The notes beneath the pieces were generated by a model. That model saw only the letters and a program-made list of their open reading frames with translations. It did not search any database and was not told where the DNA came from. Made by a program: the position numbers and the translations under genes. A stretch of 64,000 bases of DNA from Pectobacterium carotovorum (GTDB taxonomy: Bacteria; Pseudomonadota; Gammaproteobacteria; Enterobacterales; Enterobacteriaceae), in NCBI RefSeq assembly GCF_033898505.1, contig NZ_JAXAFK010000001.1, positions 620,001 through 684,000 of the forward strand, in the 5' to 3' direction. The number at the start of each line of letters is the position of its first letter. Positions within the stretch are counted from its first letter, which is position 1. This document shows, piece after piece, positions 47,106-57,968 of this stretch.

Positions 47106-47966
47106 ATGTCAAAAAATAATTTAGTCAGTGTTATTATTCCTGTATATAACCATGAAAGATATGTGGTGGACTCTATAACTAGCGTTTTAAATCAAACCTA
47201 CTCGCCTGTTGAGATAATTGTTTTAAACGATGGCTCTACCGATAACTCTCATGAGAAAATTTCTGAATTAAAAAAACATCATGATTTTATTTATATAAAT
47301 AAAGCCAACGAAGGACTATCTAAAACGCTAAAAAGAGGCCTTGAGTTATGTAATGGCGACTATTTTGCTATTCTAGCCTCAGATGATATGTGGTTGGAGA
47401 AGAAGCTTGAAGAACAAATCAAGTATATGACCGCTCATGATTCATGTGTCGCATGTTGTGCTCAGGTGAATGTGATTGATGAGTGTAATAATGTTACGCT
47501 AGGAGATGTTAGAGAAAAAGTTGAAGTGTTTGATTTTGAAAGGATTATGATTGAAGGGTATAAAATACCTCCTGCGACAATATTAATCCGTCGAGATAAA
47601 TTGACCGAGAACAATTTCAGGGAGGACCTGAAAGTTGAGGATTTATTTTTATGGCTTAGTTTGACAGTAAATGGTGGTACATTGGATGTTTTACCTCAAA
47701 ATTTAGCTAATTATCGTATCCATAGCCACAACACGACGGGCAACCTTGCCCTTATAGCTGAATATCATCATAAGACCATAGATCTTTTTAAGAATGAAAA
47801 AGTATACAAGCGCTCAAAAGTAGAGTGGAGTAAGTTTTCCTTTAGGCAATTAACTAGAAAATACAAAGCATACTCATTGAAATTTATTTTCCCGGATGCC
47901 CGGTTTTTTTTAAGCAGTAGCTTTTTGATCGGTTTTATTAAACTGGTTTTTATCTGGAAAAAATAA
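47106..47966 (+). CDS. Family 2 glycosyltransferase
   Basis: The 286-residue GT-A enzyme has the N-terminal nucleotide-sugar fold VSVIIPVYNHERYV, the conserved NDGSTDNS, and a metal-binding ASDDMW motif near residue 98. The C-terminal third ends in hydrophobic residues (FLIGFIKLVFIW) and is probably membrane-associated. The ATG at 47106 is preceded by TAAGG; an in-frame GTG at 47085 is less likely. It adds one sugar to the repeat unit; donor and linkage cannot be read. Confidence 0.88.
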   Translation: MSKNNLVSVIIPVYNHERYVVDSITSVLNQTYSPVEIIVLNDGSTDNSHEKISELKKHHDFIYINKANEGLSKTLKRGLELCNGDYFAILASDDMWLEKKLEEQIKYMTAHDSCVACCAQVNVIDECNNVTLGDVREKVEVFDFERIMIEGYKIPPATILIRRDKLTENNFREDLKVEDLFLWLSLTVNGGTLDVLPQNLANYRIHSHNTTGNLALIAEYHHKTIDLFKNEKVYKRSKVEWSKFSFRQLTRKYKAYSLKFIFPDARFFLSSSFLIGFIKLVFIWKK

Positions 47967-47967
47967 A

Positions 47968-49173
47968 ATGATTGACTTGCGTTCAGTAAATAACAAACTG
48001 ACAGGGCCCTTTGGAAAAGGATTCTATAAATTTATTTTTTTGTTTTTTTATGTGTATTTTATAATTATTCCGTTTGTATTGTCAGAGTTTGATATATATT
48101 CTATTTTTTCTTTTATAATATCCCTTACTGGCGCACTATCTTTCTTTTTAGCTTACTCTCATCATAGAAAATTTCTTTGGTTTGAGAGAGATCTTCTTTC
48201 CCGTAAAGAATTTATATTAAATGTATTTATAACTATTGCGTTTTTGTTTATTTTTTCTAGTTTGTTAGGGAGTTTTGTTCTTAAGGATAATTTGGTTGGG
48301 GATGACATTGATTACACCAGTTCATTCGCGGACAATAATCCCTACTTGACTATACTGTATATATTAAAAACTACTTTTATTACTCTTTTCCTATTTTTCT
48401 ATATAAAAGGAAGTAGGGCAAGGTATTGGTTGTGCTTTTCATTGTCTTTACTGAGTGTGCTTGATTCCCCTACTCGAATGTTAATTATACAACAAATAAT
48501 AATATGGGGTTTTTATGGTCACTACTTTAAAATGTTTACTGTGAGATTTTATCATTATTTGTTAATTGCGCTTTGTGCACCTTTCGTAATGCTTATTTTG
48601 CTTTTAAAACGCGGAAGGGGCGAGAATAATGATGTGATGTTTATCATTGATCGATTATTAGAATCTGATTTTTATGATATAAAAAATTTAATCGTAACTG
48701 CATTAGAGTCTTTTAATTCATTTGAGATGTATATCAATATTATAAAAGACTCATTTATAAGAATTGAAAACGGCGTTCTACGCACACCTTTCATGTTCGT
48801 GCCACGTAGTATATGGCCAGATAAACCCGAAAGTATATCCAGGGTGATTTCATTTAGTTATAACCCATCTCAGTATAATACAGGCGGCGGTACAGTCGCT
48901 ACGTTATTTGGTGATATGTATATTAATGGTGGGTTTATCGCTGTCATTCTTCTTTGTGGGTTTTTAGGGTTCTTTTCAAGACTAATATATAATACGACGT
49001 GTTATACGAAAGAGTCTTATTATTCAGAGTGTTTTAAAGTGGCTCTTTATTCATTTTTTACATATTACACATTACACTTTTATCGTGGGTTCTTTAGCGA
49101 AATGCTATGGCAGTTATTGCTAGTGATAATTTTTCTTTTTTTTCTGCGAGTATTGTTTTTCAAACGAAGTTAG
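47968..49173 (+). CDS. wzy: Wzy-like O-antigen/EPS polymerase
   Basis: The 401-residue protein is very hydrophobic with about ten to eleven predicted membrane helices. A longer periplasmic-type loop occurs around residues 255-310, containing PRSIWPDKP and YNTGGGTVATLFGDMYINGG broken by small residues, a pattern seen in EpsG/Wzy-type polymerases. No other polymerase candidate exists in the locus, which supports the call. It is among the most AT-rich genes in the window, and sequence identity to known Wzy is expected to be low. Confidence 0.75.
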   Translation: MIDLRSVNNKLTGPFGKGFYKFIFLFFYVYFIIIPFVLSEFDIYSIFSFIISLTGALSFFLAYSHHRKFLWFERDLLSRKEFILNVFITIAFLFIFSSLLGSFVLKDNLVGDDIDYTSSFADNNPYLTILYILKTTFITLFLFFYIKGSRARYWLCFSLSLLSVLDSPTRMLIIQQIIIWGFYGHYFKMFTVRFYHYLLIALCAPFVMLILLLKRGRGENNDVMFIIDRLLESDFYDIKNLIVTALESFNSFEMYINIIKDSFIRIENGVLRTPFMFVPRSIWPDKPESISRVISFSYNPSQYNTGGGTVATLFGDMYINGGFIAVILLCGFLGFFSRLIYNTTCYTKESYYSECFKVALYSFFTYYTLHFYRGFFSEMLWQLLLVIIFLFFLRVLFFKRS

Positions 49174-49240
49174 TAAAAACACCTTTTATTAATCATTCTG
49201 TTTTGATGTGAATTCTTGAATTAACATAAAAAGAGGCTGT

Positions 49241-49732
49241 ATGTTTAGGTTCTTTGTTAGGATGCTACATAGCATCCTCCCGACATCTCGCTTTTTCTCT
49301 TTAAGACGGTTACTTCTCAAGCTTGTTAAAGTCCATGTCGGTGATAACGTCTGTTATTGCGGTGGCGGTGGTGTTTACGGTAATGGCGAAGTTTTGTTAG
49401 GGAATAATGTTTGGTTGAGCCCTAATGTCAGCATATATTCTAATGTTATGGCTATTGTGACAATAAAAGACAATTGCGATATTGGCCATGAAGTGAGTTT
49501 CATTACTGGTTCTCATGAAATCGGTGGTAGTGAAAGAAGAGCCGGCAAAGGAACCGCAGCCTCAATTACTGTAGAAGAGGGATGTTGGATTGGGGCTCGG
49601 GCAGTTATATTGGGTGGTGTTACGATAGGTCAAGGCGCTATTGTTGCTGCAGGCTCTGTCGTCACTGATGATGTGCCTCCAAATTCTCTGGTTGCTGGTG
49701 TGCCCGCTAAGGTTAAGCGTATTTTGCCATGA
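49241..49732 (+). CDS. Left-handed beta-helix (hexapeptide) O-acetyltransferase
   Basis: The 163-residue protein is built of hexapeptide repeats: [57 protein letters not shown] split over several turns, then [23 protein letters not shown]. This is the WcaF/NodL-like sugar acetyltransferase type using acetyl-CoA. It probably O-acetylates a repeat-unit sugar. An acetyltransferase making N-acetyl Qui3N is less likely because a formyltransferase is already present. Its stop overlaps the next glycosyltransferase gene by 4 bp. Confidence 0.88.
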   Translation: MFRFFVRMLHSILPTSRFFSLRRLLLKLVKVHVGDNVCYCGGGGVYGNGEVLLGNNVWLSPNVSIYSNVMAIVTIKDNCDIGHEVSFITGSHEIGGSERRAGKGTAASITVEEGCWIGARAVILGGVTIGQGAIVAAGSVVTDDVPPNSLVAGVPAKVKRILP

Positions 49733-50916
49733 AGAAAATTATTATCGTTTGTAATGCTATTGATGATGTGGTTAGAAGTGAAAGAAGTATAACGACAGAC
49801 AGCCCAGCAGCATCCAGAAAGGTATTTATGCTTGCTGATGCATTAGCTGATACTCACGTACATGTTGATATTATTAGCATGGGGCGAGGAAAAGCAAATG
49901 GCGGTTTTAAACTTTATAATCTCAAAAAAATAAAAAAAGGTAATGTAAATATTACCTATCTACCTTTTACACATATTCGTTTATTTTCTGAGTTACTGAC
50001 CTTTTTTTATTTAGCCATTATTACTGCTTGTTCTATAGCTAAAGGTGGTTACACAGATAAAGCTGTGATCTTCTATAATCGCTTGCCTGCTTATATTTTA
50101 AGCCTATTTGTTTCAGTGATTTTTAGAACAAAAAGAATCATAGATATTGAAGATGGAGAGATTGTCTCTAATGAAGGCAAATCATTCAAAAAGAAAGTTA
50201 AGTCAATAGTTCCTTGGCTCTATGATACTTTTTGCAAAGATGGCGCAATGCTAGCGTGCTCTGCACTGTCTTCGATGACCAAAATAGAGCATACGACCTG
50301 TTATTACGGCACGGTGAGTCCTGTGTTAAGAGAGAATGCCGTATTTGGTAGAGACAACGTATCTATTTTATTATCCGGATCTTTATCTGAGGACACCGGA
50401 GCTGAGCGGCTATCTAGTGCGATTCGTTTGATGCGTTCAGATAGTCAACGTTGGCGTAATGTTCAGTTTGAGATTTCCGGGCAAGGTCCGTCTTTAGATA
50501 GCTTTAAAAATCTAATGAACGAGGAGGGATTCCCTGCTGTCCGTGTCCATGGAAGATTGAGCAACTCTGATTATCATGAGCTGTTGGTCAATTGTGATGT
50601 TGGACTTGCGTTGAAACCGATCAGCGGCGCTCTTGCTAACACAACGTTTCCATCTAAAGTTGTAGAATATGCGAATTCTGGTTTGTTGGTGATATCAACG
50701 GATATCAGTGATGTTCGCTATGTGTTGGGTAATAATGGTGCGATTTTTCTAAGTACTGATTCAGAAGACGAGATTATAAACGCTTTTGATAAGGTCATAC
50801 ATGACATAGCTTGGTCTAGAAAAACTGCTGAGGAAGGAAAAAGTAATGTCCTTAACTTACTGGCACCTGAGTGTGCAAGTAATAAATTGATGGATTTTAT
50901 TTTTCGTAATTCTTGA
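49729..50916 (+). CDS. GT4-like glycosyltransferase
   Basis: The 395-residue protein has a GT-B layout with a loosely conserved N-terminal half ([24 protein letters not shown]). The C-terminal donor-binding half includes [26 protein letters not shown] and [16 protein letters not shown]. The usual EX7E is weak, so it is a divergent family member. It overlaps the acetyltransferase gene by 4 bp. The acceptor and donor are unknown; GDP-mannose or GDP-fucose made by the downstream genes are candidates. Confidence 0.8.
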   Translation: MKKIIIVCNAIDDVVRSERSITTDSPAASRKVFMLADALADTHVHVDIISMGRGKANGGFKLYNLKKIKKGNVNITYLPFTHIRLFSELLTFFYLAIITACSIAKGGYTDKAVIFYNRLPAYILSLFVSVIFRTKRIIDIEDGEIVSNEGKSFKKKVKSIVPWLYDTFCKDGAMLACSALSSMTKIEHTTCYYGTVSPVLRENAVFGRDNVSILLSGSLSEDTGAERLSSAIRLMRSDSQRWRNVQFEISGQGPSLDSFKNLMNEEGFPAVRVHGRLSNSDYHELLVNCDVGLALKPISGALANTTFPSKVVEYANSGLLVISTDISDVRYVLGNNGAIFLSTDSEDEIINAFDKVIHDIAWSRKTAEEGKSNVLNLLAPECASNKLMDFIFRNS

Positions 50917-50938
50917 CTATCCAACGCCAGGTATTTTT

Positions 50939-51967
50939 ATGTATGACATTATATTTGTTACTCACCTCCCTGCTTTTTACAAAATAAATCTTTATAACGA
51001 GATTGCAAAAAACAAAAAAATTCTTGTTGTTTTTATTTCCAGTGGTTCTGAAATAAGAAATGAAGATTTTATTAAAGGTACAATGAATTTCGAATATAAA
51101 TTCATCAATCAAGGCGGTTTTGAGTTAAGACAGAAGTACGCTTCCTTGTTTCATTTGTTGAAATTATTAAGAGCCGTTGAGTATAAAAAAATTGTCATAG
51201 GTGGATGGGATCTTATTGAGTTTTGGGGGGTAGCCTTCGCTAGCCCGCGCGCGAAAAACTCCGTTGTGATCGAGTCTACTTGCTATGAGAGTGTGGTTTC
51301 TGGACTAAAAGGAAAAATCAAAAGGTTGTTTCTGAGTAGAATTTCAACAGCCTTTTGTAGCGGTGCACCTCATCGAGAACTCATTGAGTCACTGTATTTT
51401 CCAGGCGAGATTATCACTACCTACGGAGTGGGTTTGAATAATCACGCTATGGATAATCATGTTAAACATGATAAACACCGCTATCGTGGCCGATTTTTGT
51501 ATGTTGGCCGATTAGCTGAAGAAAAAGGTTTGGATTTTCTTTTGAGTTTTTTCCGCGAACATTCGGAGTTGTCACTGACTATTGTTGGCGATGGGCCACA
51601 GAGAGAGTACTTGGAACGTAGGGCCGGTGAAAATGTTCAGTTCAAAGGATATGTTAATAATTCTGAACTAAACTCTATTTTTGTGGAGCATGATGTTTTT
51701 ATTTTCCCCTCAACTTCTGAGCCGTGGGGATTAGTTGTTGAAGAAGCGCTTGCATATGGTTTACCTGTTATTTGTTCAGATAAAGTTGGATGTGGACAAG
51801 ATCTGGTCGAAGCATACAAAGCAGGAATAATTTTCCCTGTTAATGATATGCTCTCGTTAAGTCATGCCATATCAGAAATGAGTGAGCGGTATGATGAGTT
51901 TTGTTCAAATATATCATTGATAAATTTTGATGAAATTAATAAAAAACAAATAGAGTCATATTACTAA
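50939..51967 (+). CDS. GT4-family glycosyltransferase
   Basis: The 342-residue GT-B enzyme has the C-terminal Rossmann half with RFLYVGRLAEEKGLDFLL, TIVGDGPQREYLE and the donor-site EPWGLVVEEALAYGLPVI, which carries the EX7E pair. The N-terminal acceptor half is short and AT-rich in coding. It likely adds mannose, fucose or another sugar to the growing unit. Its stop codon shares one base with the start of the following glycosyltransferase gene. Confidence 0.88.
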   Translation: MYDIIFVTHLPAFYKINLYNEIAKNKKILVVFISSGSEIRNEDFIKGTMNFEYKFINQGGFELRQKYASLFHLLKLLRAVEYKKIVIGGWDLIEFWGVAFASPRAKNSVVIESTCYESVVSGLKGKIKRLFLSRISTAFCSGAPHRELIESLYFPGEIITTYGVGLNNHAMDNHVKHDKHRYRGRFLYVGRLAEEKGLDFLLSFFREHSELSLTIVGDGPQREYLERRAGENVQFKGYVNNSELNSIFVEHDVFIFPSTSEPWGLVVEEALAYGLPVICSDKVGCGQDLVEAYKAGIIFPVNDMLSLSHAISEMSERYDEFCSNISLINFDEINKKQIESYY

Positions 51968-53247
51968 TGATTAAAGTGAAACTGATCTCCTTTTCCTTGT
52001 CTAAGGGAGGCGCTGCAATTGCGGCGAAAAAATTTGGATGTTTACTTTTAGACAATGGGTATAGAGTCGATTTTATTAATCAGGATAACTCTGGAAGGTG
52101 GTCTTTTTTTAAAAGAGTAATTTCTTTTATCTTAGTGAAGATGCAGGTTGATAATAATCCAATAAAACATTCTTTAAATCTTTTCTCTTATAAACCAGTT
52201 ATTGACTCTTTCAATTGCATCAATGATGTTCATCATTTTCACTGGATAAATAATGATACGTTGAGCATTTTTGATCTTGATAAGACTCCGCAAGGCTCGA
52301 TATTTACATTACATGATGAATGGCTGTACTGCGGTGTTGAGCATTATGCACAAGTTGATCTTGAGTGTAAAAATGACAATCCAGAGTTGGATCTTGATTT
52401 TATAAATGGGTATAAATTTTTCAAGAAAGGGATTAAAGGAATAAATTGGTCTTTTTATACCTGGAAAGTTAAAAAGAGAATATTGAGTAAAAGAAAAGAT
52501 ATCGTTTATACCGTTCCTTCTTTGTGGATGCTTGATCGAGCTAAAAAAAGCCAGATTTTAAAGGGTGCAGATATTAGATTATTACCTAATCCAATAGACG
52601 TTGATGTTTTTAAGCCATTGAGCGCTCAGGAACGCAACGAGTTTCGACATAAAATGGGTTTTTCCGAAGATGACTTTCTGATTATTTTTGGCGCGATTGG
52701 TGGTAATAAAAATCCGATAAAAGGCGGAAGACAGCTTGAGGAATCTTTGAACCATTTAAAGTCTTTGATATCAGAAAGCGATCTTCGCCGGATTCGCCTA
52801 ATAATTTTTGGCAGTGCAGAAAAGTCATCGGAAGCGTTTTCAGGTTTTTCTTGTTCACGGGTTGGGCATATTACAGAGCCTGCGGAGCTATCAGCGCTTT
52901 ATTCATGTGCAGACTGCGCTGTGATTCCTTCTCTTGTTGAATCTTTTGGACAAGTCGCTGCTGAGGCTTTGGCGAGTGAAACGCCGGTGATTTGTTTTGA
53001 AACTTCTGGTCTGAAAGATATTGTTATAAATGAGCGCACAGGATTTACTGTTGAGCAGTTTGATACTTGCGCTTTTGCTTACGCAATAAAGAATATGTTC
53101 CTCCTTTCGTCAGAAAAAAGGAAGAGTATGGGGCGCTTAGGAAGGGATTTTGTTGTGGAAAATTTCTCTTACCGCGTTGTCAGTGAAAATTATTTTTCAT
53201 TAATTAATGAAGTCAATAGCAAGAAACTAAATAACCTTGTGAAATAG
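51967..53247 (+). CDS. GT4-family glycosyltransferase, WcaC-like
   Basis: The 426-residue GT-B enzyme begins with [17 protein letters not shown], the acceptor-side motif typical of colanic acid WcaC-like transferases. The C-terminal half has [13 protein letters not shown] and the donor-site segment [22 protein letters not shown]. In colanic acid these enzymes act on fucose-containing units, in keeping with the GDP-fucose genes immediately downstream. Specific linkage is unknown. The start overlaps the preceding stop by one base. Confidence 0.87.
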   Translation: MIKVKLISFSLSKGGAAIAAKKFGCLLLDNGYRVDFINQDNSGRWSFFKRVISFILVKMQVDNNPIKHSLNLFSYKPVIDSFNCINDVHHFHWINNDTLSIFDLDKTPQGSIFTLHDEWLYCGVEHYAQVDLECKNDNPELDLDFINGYKFFKKGIKGINWSFYTWKVKKRILSKRKDIVYTVPSLWMLDRAKKSQILKGADIRLLPNPIDVDVFKPLSAQERNEFRHKMGFSEDDFLIIFGAIGGNKNPIKGGRQLEESLNHLKSLISESDLRRIRLIIFGSAEKSSEAFSGFSCSRVGHITEPAELSALYSCADCAVIPSLVESFGQVAAEALASETPVICFETSGLKDIVINERTGFTVEQFDTCAFAYAIKNMFLLSSEKRKSMGRLGRDFVVENFSYRVVSENYFSLINEVNSKKLNNLVK

Positions 53248-53266
53248 TTTTTTATTAGGAATATAC

Positions 53267-54376
53267 ATGAAAAAGGCAATTATTAGTGGTATTACTGGTC
53301 AAGATGGTTCTTATTTGGCAGAGTTTCTTCTAGAAAAAGGTTATGAAGTTCACGGTATTGTAAGAAGAGCATCTTCTTATAATACGACACGTATTGATCA
53401 TATTAGTGAGGAATATGGTCAAAATCTTCATTTACATTATGGGGATTTGACGGATACCTCGAACCTGGTTCGTCTCGTTAAAGAAATTGAGCCCGATGAA
53501 TTCTATAATCTCGGTGCCCAGTCGCATGTTGCTGTGTCTTTTGAGTCACCTGAATATACCGCTGATGTTGATGCTATTGGCACACTGCGTATTCTTGAGG
53601 CGATTCGTATTAATGGATTAGAGAAAAAGACGCGTTTTTACCAGGCATCAACGTCTGAACTTTACGGTTTAGTGCAAGAGATTCCTCAACGAGAAACTAC
53701 ACCATTTTACCCTCGTTCGCCTTATGCTGTAGCGAAGCTATATGCATATTGGATCACGGTAAACTACCGTGAATCATATGGAATGTACGCCTGTAACGGT
53801 ATTCTCTTTAACCATGAATCTCCTCGTCGTGGTGAAACATTTGTTACTCGTAAAATTACTCGAGCTATTGCCAATATCTCTCAGGGACTAGAGTCTTGTC
53901 TGCATTTGGGAAATATGGACTCTCTGCGTGACTGGGGACATGCTAAAGATTACGTCCGTATGCAGTGGCTAATGTTGCAGCAAAATAATCCAGAAGATTT
54001 TGTCATTGCAACTGGCTACCAAATTACAGTACGTGAATTTGTTCGTATGTCAGCATTGGAAGCAGGGATTGAGCTCGAGTTTAGCGGTAGCGGTGTTGAT
54101 GAAATCGCGACAGTAAAATCAATCACGGGAGATAATGCGCCTGCGGTTAAAGTGGGTGATGTTATCGTCAAAGTAGATCCACGTTACTTTAGACCTGCGG
54201 AAGTTGAGACCCTCTTGGGCGATCCGGCAAAAGCAAAAGAGAAATTGGGCTGGGTTCCGGAAATCACAGTAAACGAAATGTGTGCCGAAATGGTTGCTTC
54301 AGATCTGGATAACGCGAAACAACATGTCTTACTTAAGCAACACGGATTTGACGTATCTATTTCTGTGGAGAGATAA
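53267..54376 (+). CDS. gmd: GDP-mannose 4,6-dehydratase
   Basis: The 369-residue protein starts [20 protein letters not shown] in two adjoining motifs (GxxGxxG) and has the catalytic SxnYxxxK series with [10 protein letters not shown] and the substrate loop [16 protein letters not shown]. It converts GDP-D-mannose to GDP-4-keto-6-deoxymannose, the first step to GDP-L-fucose. It opens the gmd-fcl-gmm-manC-manB block, and coding GC rises here relative to the preceding transferase genes. Confidence 0.97.
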   Translation: MKKAIISGITGQDGSYLAEFLLEKGYEVHGIVRRASSYNTTRIDHISEEYGQNLHLHYGDLTDTSNLVRLVKEIEPDEFYNLGAQSHVAVSFESPEYTADVDAIGTLRILEAIRINGLEKKTRFYQASTSELYGLVQEIPQRETTPFYPRSPYAVAKLYAYWITVNYRESYGMYACNGILFNHESPRRGETFVTRKITRAIANISQGLESCLHLGNMDSLRDWGHAKDYVRMQWLMLQQNNPEDFVIATGYQITVREFVRMSALEAGIELEFSGSGVDEIATVKSITGDNAPAVKVGDVIVKVDPRYFRPAEVETLLGDPAKAKEKLGWVPEITVNEMCAEMVASDLDNAKQHVLLKQHGFDVSISVER

Positions 54377-54378
54377 GA

Positions 54379-55341
54379 ATGAAAAAACGCGTTTATGTTG
54401 CTGGCCATCGAGGTATGGTCGGCTCTGCAATTGTACGGCAGCTCCAGGCAAGAAATGATGTCGAGATAGTTGTTCGTACACGTGATGAGTTGGATCTCAC
54501 ATCACAGAACGCAGTAAGAGATTTCTTCGCCAAAGAAAATATTGATGAAGTTTATCTCGCTGCGGCCAAAGTAGGTGGTATTCATGCGAATAATACTTAT
54601 CCGGCAGAATTTATTTATGAGAACTTAATGATTGAAAGCAATATCATAAATTATGCGCACCAATCTGGTGTGCATAAATTGCTTTTTTTAGGTTCGTCAT
54701 GTATTTACCCTAAACTTGTTGAACAGCCGATGAAAGAGTCGGCTTTATTAACAGATATTTTGGAGTCGACAAATGAGCCTTATGCCATTGCCAAAATAGC
54801 AGGGATAAAATTATGTGAGTCATATAATCGACAGTATGGTAGAGATTATCGTAGCGTAATGCCGACTAATCTTTATGGGGAGAATGATAACTTCCACCCC
54901 GAAAATTCTCATGTTATTCCAGCTTTAATGCGTCGTTTTCATGAAGCTAAAGTTTCAAATGCTCCTGAGGTTGTAGTCTGGGGGAGTGGCAAGCCGATGC
55001 GAGAGTTCTTGTTTGTGGATGATATGGCGTCAGCCTCTATTCACGTGATGGAACTGGATAAGGCTGTCTATGATGCTCATACCGATCCTATGCTGTCACA
55101 TATCAATGTCGGGACTGGCGTTGATTGCACCATCAGTGAAATGGCTAACACAATGGCAAGAGTGGTTGGATACCAGGGCAATGTGGTATTTGACGCCAGC
55201 AAGCCTGATGGTACACCAAGAAAATTAATGGATGTCTCCAGATTAAAACAACTAGGATGGCAATATAAAATAGAATTAGAAGAAGGGTTGTTAAAAACAT
55301 ACAACTGGTTCTTGGCTAATCAAAGTTCTTTTAGGAAATAA
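54379..55341 (+). CDS. fcl: GDP-L-fucose synthase
   Basis: The 320-residue SDR epimerase/reductase (E. coli WcaG/Fcl 321) carries the NADP motif [17 protein letters not shown] with the catalytic Ser, and the YAIAKIAG Tyr/Lys pair. Conserved [18 protein letters not shown] is present in part. It makes GDP-L-fucose from the Gmd product. It starts 2 bp after gmd, so they are coupled. Confidence 0.97.
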   Translation: MKKRVYVAGHRGMVGSAIVRQLQARNDVEIVVRTRDELDLTSQNAVRDFFAKENIDEVYLAAAKVGGIHANNTYPAEFIYENLMIESNIINYAHQSGVHKLLFLGSSCIYPKLVEQPMKESALLTDILESTNEPYAIAKIAGIKLCESYNRQYGRDYRSVMPTNLYGENDNFHPENSHVIPALMRRFHEAKVSNAPEVVVWGSGKPMREFLFVDDMASASIHVMELDKAVYDAHTDPMLSHINVGTGVDCTISEMANTMARVVGYQGNVVFDASKPDGTPRKLMDVSRLKQLGWQYKIELEEGLLKTYNWFLANQSSFRK

Positions 55342-55342
55342 T

Positions 55343-55801
55343 ATGTCAGCGTTCCTGGAAAGAGATCTGTTTAAGACCATTGTTGAAAAGACGCCTCTGG
55401 TATCTATCGATTTTGTCATTGAGAATAAATCTGGTCATATATTGTTAGGAAAACGGCTAAACCTTCCTGCTAAAGATTACTGGTTTGTTCCCGGTGGCAG
55501 AATACGAAAAGATGAGACTATCTCTAGTGCTTTCACTCGGTTAGCGTTAGATGAGCTAAATGTTCATGTAGCATTTAGCTCAGCAGATTTCATTGGGCCA
55601 TACGAACATTTTTATACGGATAATTTTTCTGGAGATGATTTTTCCACCCATTATGTTGTTTTGGCCTACAAGTTAAACCTTGATATTGATTTATCTCAGC
55701 TTCCGAATAAGCAACATGATAATTATAACTGGTTCGAAATTGACCAATTGTTGTCAAGTCCAGATGTTCATGAAAATACTAAGAATTATTTCTTGAAATA
55801 A
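55343..55801 (+). CDS. gmm: GDP-mannose mannosyl hydrolase
   Basis: The 152-residue Nudix protein has the modified Nudix box of GDP-mannose hydrolases: GGRIRKDETISSAF, then RLALDELN. It resembles E. coli Gmm (WcaH/NudD, about 157 residues). It hydrolyses GDP-mannose or GDP-glucose and is thought to tune GDP-sugar pools. The order fcl-gmm-manC matches the colanic acid cluster. It starts one base after the fcl stop. Confidence 0.93.
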   Translation: MSAFLERDLFKTIVEKTPLVSIDFVIENKSGHILLGKRLNLPAKDYWFVPGGRIRKDETISSAFTRLALDELNVHVAFSSADFIGPYEHFYTDNFSGDDFSTHYVVLAYKLNLDIDLSQLPNKQHDNYNWFEIDQLLSSPDVHENTKNYFLK

Positions 55802-55810
55802 GGGTTGTTT

Positions 55811-57214
55811 ATGATTTTACCAGTTATTATGGCCGGAGGCTCTGGTTCTCGCTTATGGCCTTTATCGCGAACTTTATATCCAAAGCAATTTCTATCGTTA
55901 ATCAGCAACTTAACAATGTTGCAAGATACTGTAATGAGATTGCATGATATAGAACACCAATCTCCTCTCTTTATTTGTAACGAGGCACATCGGTTTATTG
56001 TTGCGGAGCAATTGCGACAAAAAAATATAAAACATAGTGGGATTATTTTAGAGCCCGTAGGACGTAATACGGCTCCGGCTATTGCCCTGGCTGCGCTGCA
56101 GGCTATTCAAAATGGTGACGATCCTATCCTGCTGGTTCTGGCCGCCGATCATGCTATACAGAATGAAGATGCGTTTACCGCAGCAGTTTCGTCGGCGATT
56201 GCGCATGCATCAAAAGGTAAATTGGTGACTTTCGGTATTGTGCCTGATCGGCCTGAGACTGGTTATGGATATATTCGCAGGGGTTCATCGGTTGAGAGCG
56301 CTTTTACCGTATCTTCCTTTGTAGAAAAACCAGATGCAGCTAGTGCCCAAAACTACCTGGATACTGGTGAGTATTATTGGAATAGCGGTATGTTTATGTT
56401 TAAAGCATCTCGCTATTTGAAAGAGCTACAGTGTCATAGCCCTGAAATATATCAGGCATGTAGTAAGTCGATTGAAGGGATTAATAAGGATTTAGACTTC
56501 ATTCGGTTAGATAGTAAGGCTTTCCACATTTGTCCAGATGACTCCATTGATTACGCGGTGATGGAAAAAACGAGTGATGCAGTGGTCGTCCCAATGGATG
56601 CAAGCTGGAGCGATGTCGGATCATGGTCCGCGTTGTGGGATATTGCAGAAAAAGATAAGAATGGAAATGCGATTCGTGGAGATGTTTTAACTGAGAAAAC
56701 CAATAGTAGTTATATCTATTCTCAGAATAAACTTGTTGCAACGGTTGGTATTGATAATCTTATTGTCGTTGAGACAAAAGATGCTGTTTTAGTAGCGAGT
56801 AAAGATAGCGTCCAAGATGTTAAGGCGATAGTTGAGAAACTGAAACGTTCCGATCGCTGTGAATACCTACAGCATCGGGAAGTGTTTCGCCCATGGGGTT
56901 CTCATGATCAAATTGCGGAAGGTGAGCGGTATCATGTAAAACGGGTTGTCGTCAAACCGGGAGAAAGAACGGCGACACAACTTCATTATCACCGGGCAGA
57001 GCACTGGGTTGTCGTTTCAGGGACAGCTAAAGTTCATAAGGGAGATGAAGTGCATTTAGTATCAGAAAACGAGTCAATTTATATCCCAATTGGTACATCA
57101 CATGCGATTGAAAATCCCGGAAAAGTGATGTTGGAAATTATAGAAGTTCGCAGCGGTGCTTATTTGGGTGAGGATGATGTATTGCGCGTCGGCACTATTA
57201 GCGTAGGGTATTAA
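55811..57214 (+). CDS. manC: Mannose-1-phosphate guanylyltransferase
   Basis: The 467-residue protein has an N-terminal nucleotidyltransferase with [19 protein letters not shown] and FVEKP, and a C-terminal cupin domain (from about 345) with RPWGSHDQI and the [12 protein letters not shown] motif. It makes GDP-mannose for Gmd and for mannosyltransferases. I use the ATG at 55811 preceded by AAGGG; the TTG at 55805 is within the spacer. It is slightly shorter than E. coli CpsB (478). Confidence 0.96.
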   Translation: MILPVIMAGGSGSRLWPLSRTLYPKQFLSLISNLTMLQDTVMRLHDIEHQSPLFICNEAHRFIVAEQLRQKNIKHSGIILEPVGRNTAPAIALAALQAIQNGDDPILLVLAADHAIQNEDAFTAAVSSAIAHASKGKLVTFGIVPDRPETGYGYIRRGSSVESAFTVSSFVEKPDAASAQNYLDTGEYYWNSGMFMFKASRYLKELQCHSPEIYQACSKSIEGINKDLDFIRLDSKAFHICPDDSIDYAVMEKTSDAVVVPMDASWSDVGSWSALWDIAEKDKNGNAIRGDVLTEKTNSSYIYSQNKLVATVGIDNLIVVETKDAVLVASKDSVQDVKAIVEKLKRSDRCEYLQHREVFRPWGSHDQIAEGERYHVKRVVVKPGERTATQLHYHRAEHWVVVSGTAKVHKGDEVHLVSENESIYIPIGTSHAIENPGKVMLEIIEVRSGAYLGEDDVLRVGTISVGY

Positions 57215-57215
57215 A

Positions 57216-57962
57216 ATGAAAGTAAGTATTATCACTGCGACATACAATAGTGCTAAGACAATATCTGATACATTAAATTCATTAAATGCGCAGACCTACC
57301 CTGATATAGAATATATTATCATCGACGGTGGTTCTAAAGATAATACGTTATCTTTAATTCAAAGCAGCTGTAGTAGAGTGTCGGTTATTGTGAGCGAGCC
57401 AGACAAGGGAATATATGATGCTCTCAATAAAGGAATATCGTCTGCGACTGGCGATATTATCGGCTTCCTGCATTCAGATGATTTTTTTGCTTACCCAGAC
57501 GCCGTGATGGACATCGTCGAGGCCATGCGCGTATCAAATGCTGATGCCGTATATGGTGATTTAAACTATATATCCACGACAGACAGTAATGTTATTGTTC
57601 GTAAATGGGTAAGCGGTGGGTTTGATATAAAGAAAATGAAACTCGGGTGGATGCCACCGCACCCCACTTTTTATATGAAGCGTTCTTGCTATCAGCGTTT
57701 TGGCTCTTTTGACTTGTCATATAAAATATCGGCCGATTATGATTCTTTACTTCGCTATCTCTGGATTCATAAAATAACAGTAGCGTATATACCTAAAGTT
57801 ATTATAAATATGAGGGTCGGTGGTGTAAGTAATCGCTCTTTATCCAATATGATTATGAAAACAAAAGAAGATGTTAAGGCGATGAAGAGTAATAAATTAC
57901 CTTGGCTAAGTGCTGTTGCAGGAAAAAATTTATCTAAAATACCCCAGTTTTTTAAGAAGTGA
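57216..57962 (+). CDS. Family 2 glycosyltransferase (WcaE-like)
   Basis: The 248-residue GT-A protein begins VSIITATYNSAKTI and has IDGGSKDNT, SEPDKGIYDALNKGI and the metal motif LHSDDFFA. The HPTFYMKRSCYQRFG segment is typical of the WcaE/WbbD-like subgroup. It transfers one sugar of the unit. It is embedded between manC and manB, interrupting the otherwise usual manC-manB pair, as glycosyltransferases do in several enterobacterial O-antigen loci. Confidence 0.88.
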   Translation: MKVSIITATYNSAKTISDTLNSLNAQTYPDIEYIIIDGGSKDNTLSLIQSSCSRVSVIVSEPDKGIYDALNKGISSATGDIIGFLHSDDFFAYPDAVMDIVEAMRVSNADAVYGDLNYISTTDSNVIVRKWVSGGFDIKKMKLGWMPPHPTFYMKRSCYQRFGSFDLSYKISADYDSLLRYLWIHKITVAYIPKVIINMRVGGVSNRSLSNMIMKTKEDVKAMKSNKLPWLSAVAGKNLSKIPQFFKK

Positions 57963-57968
57963 TAAATC

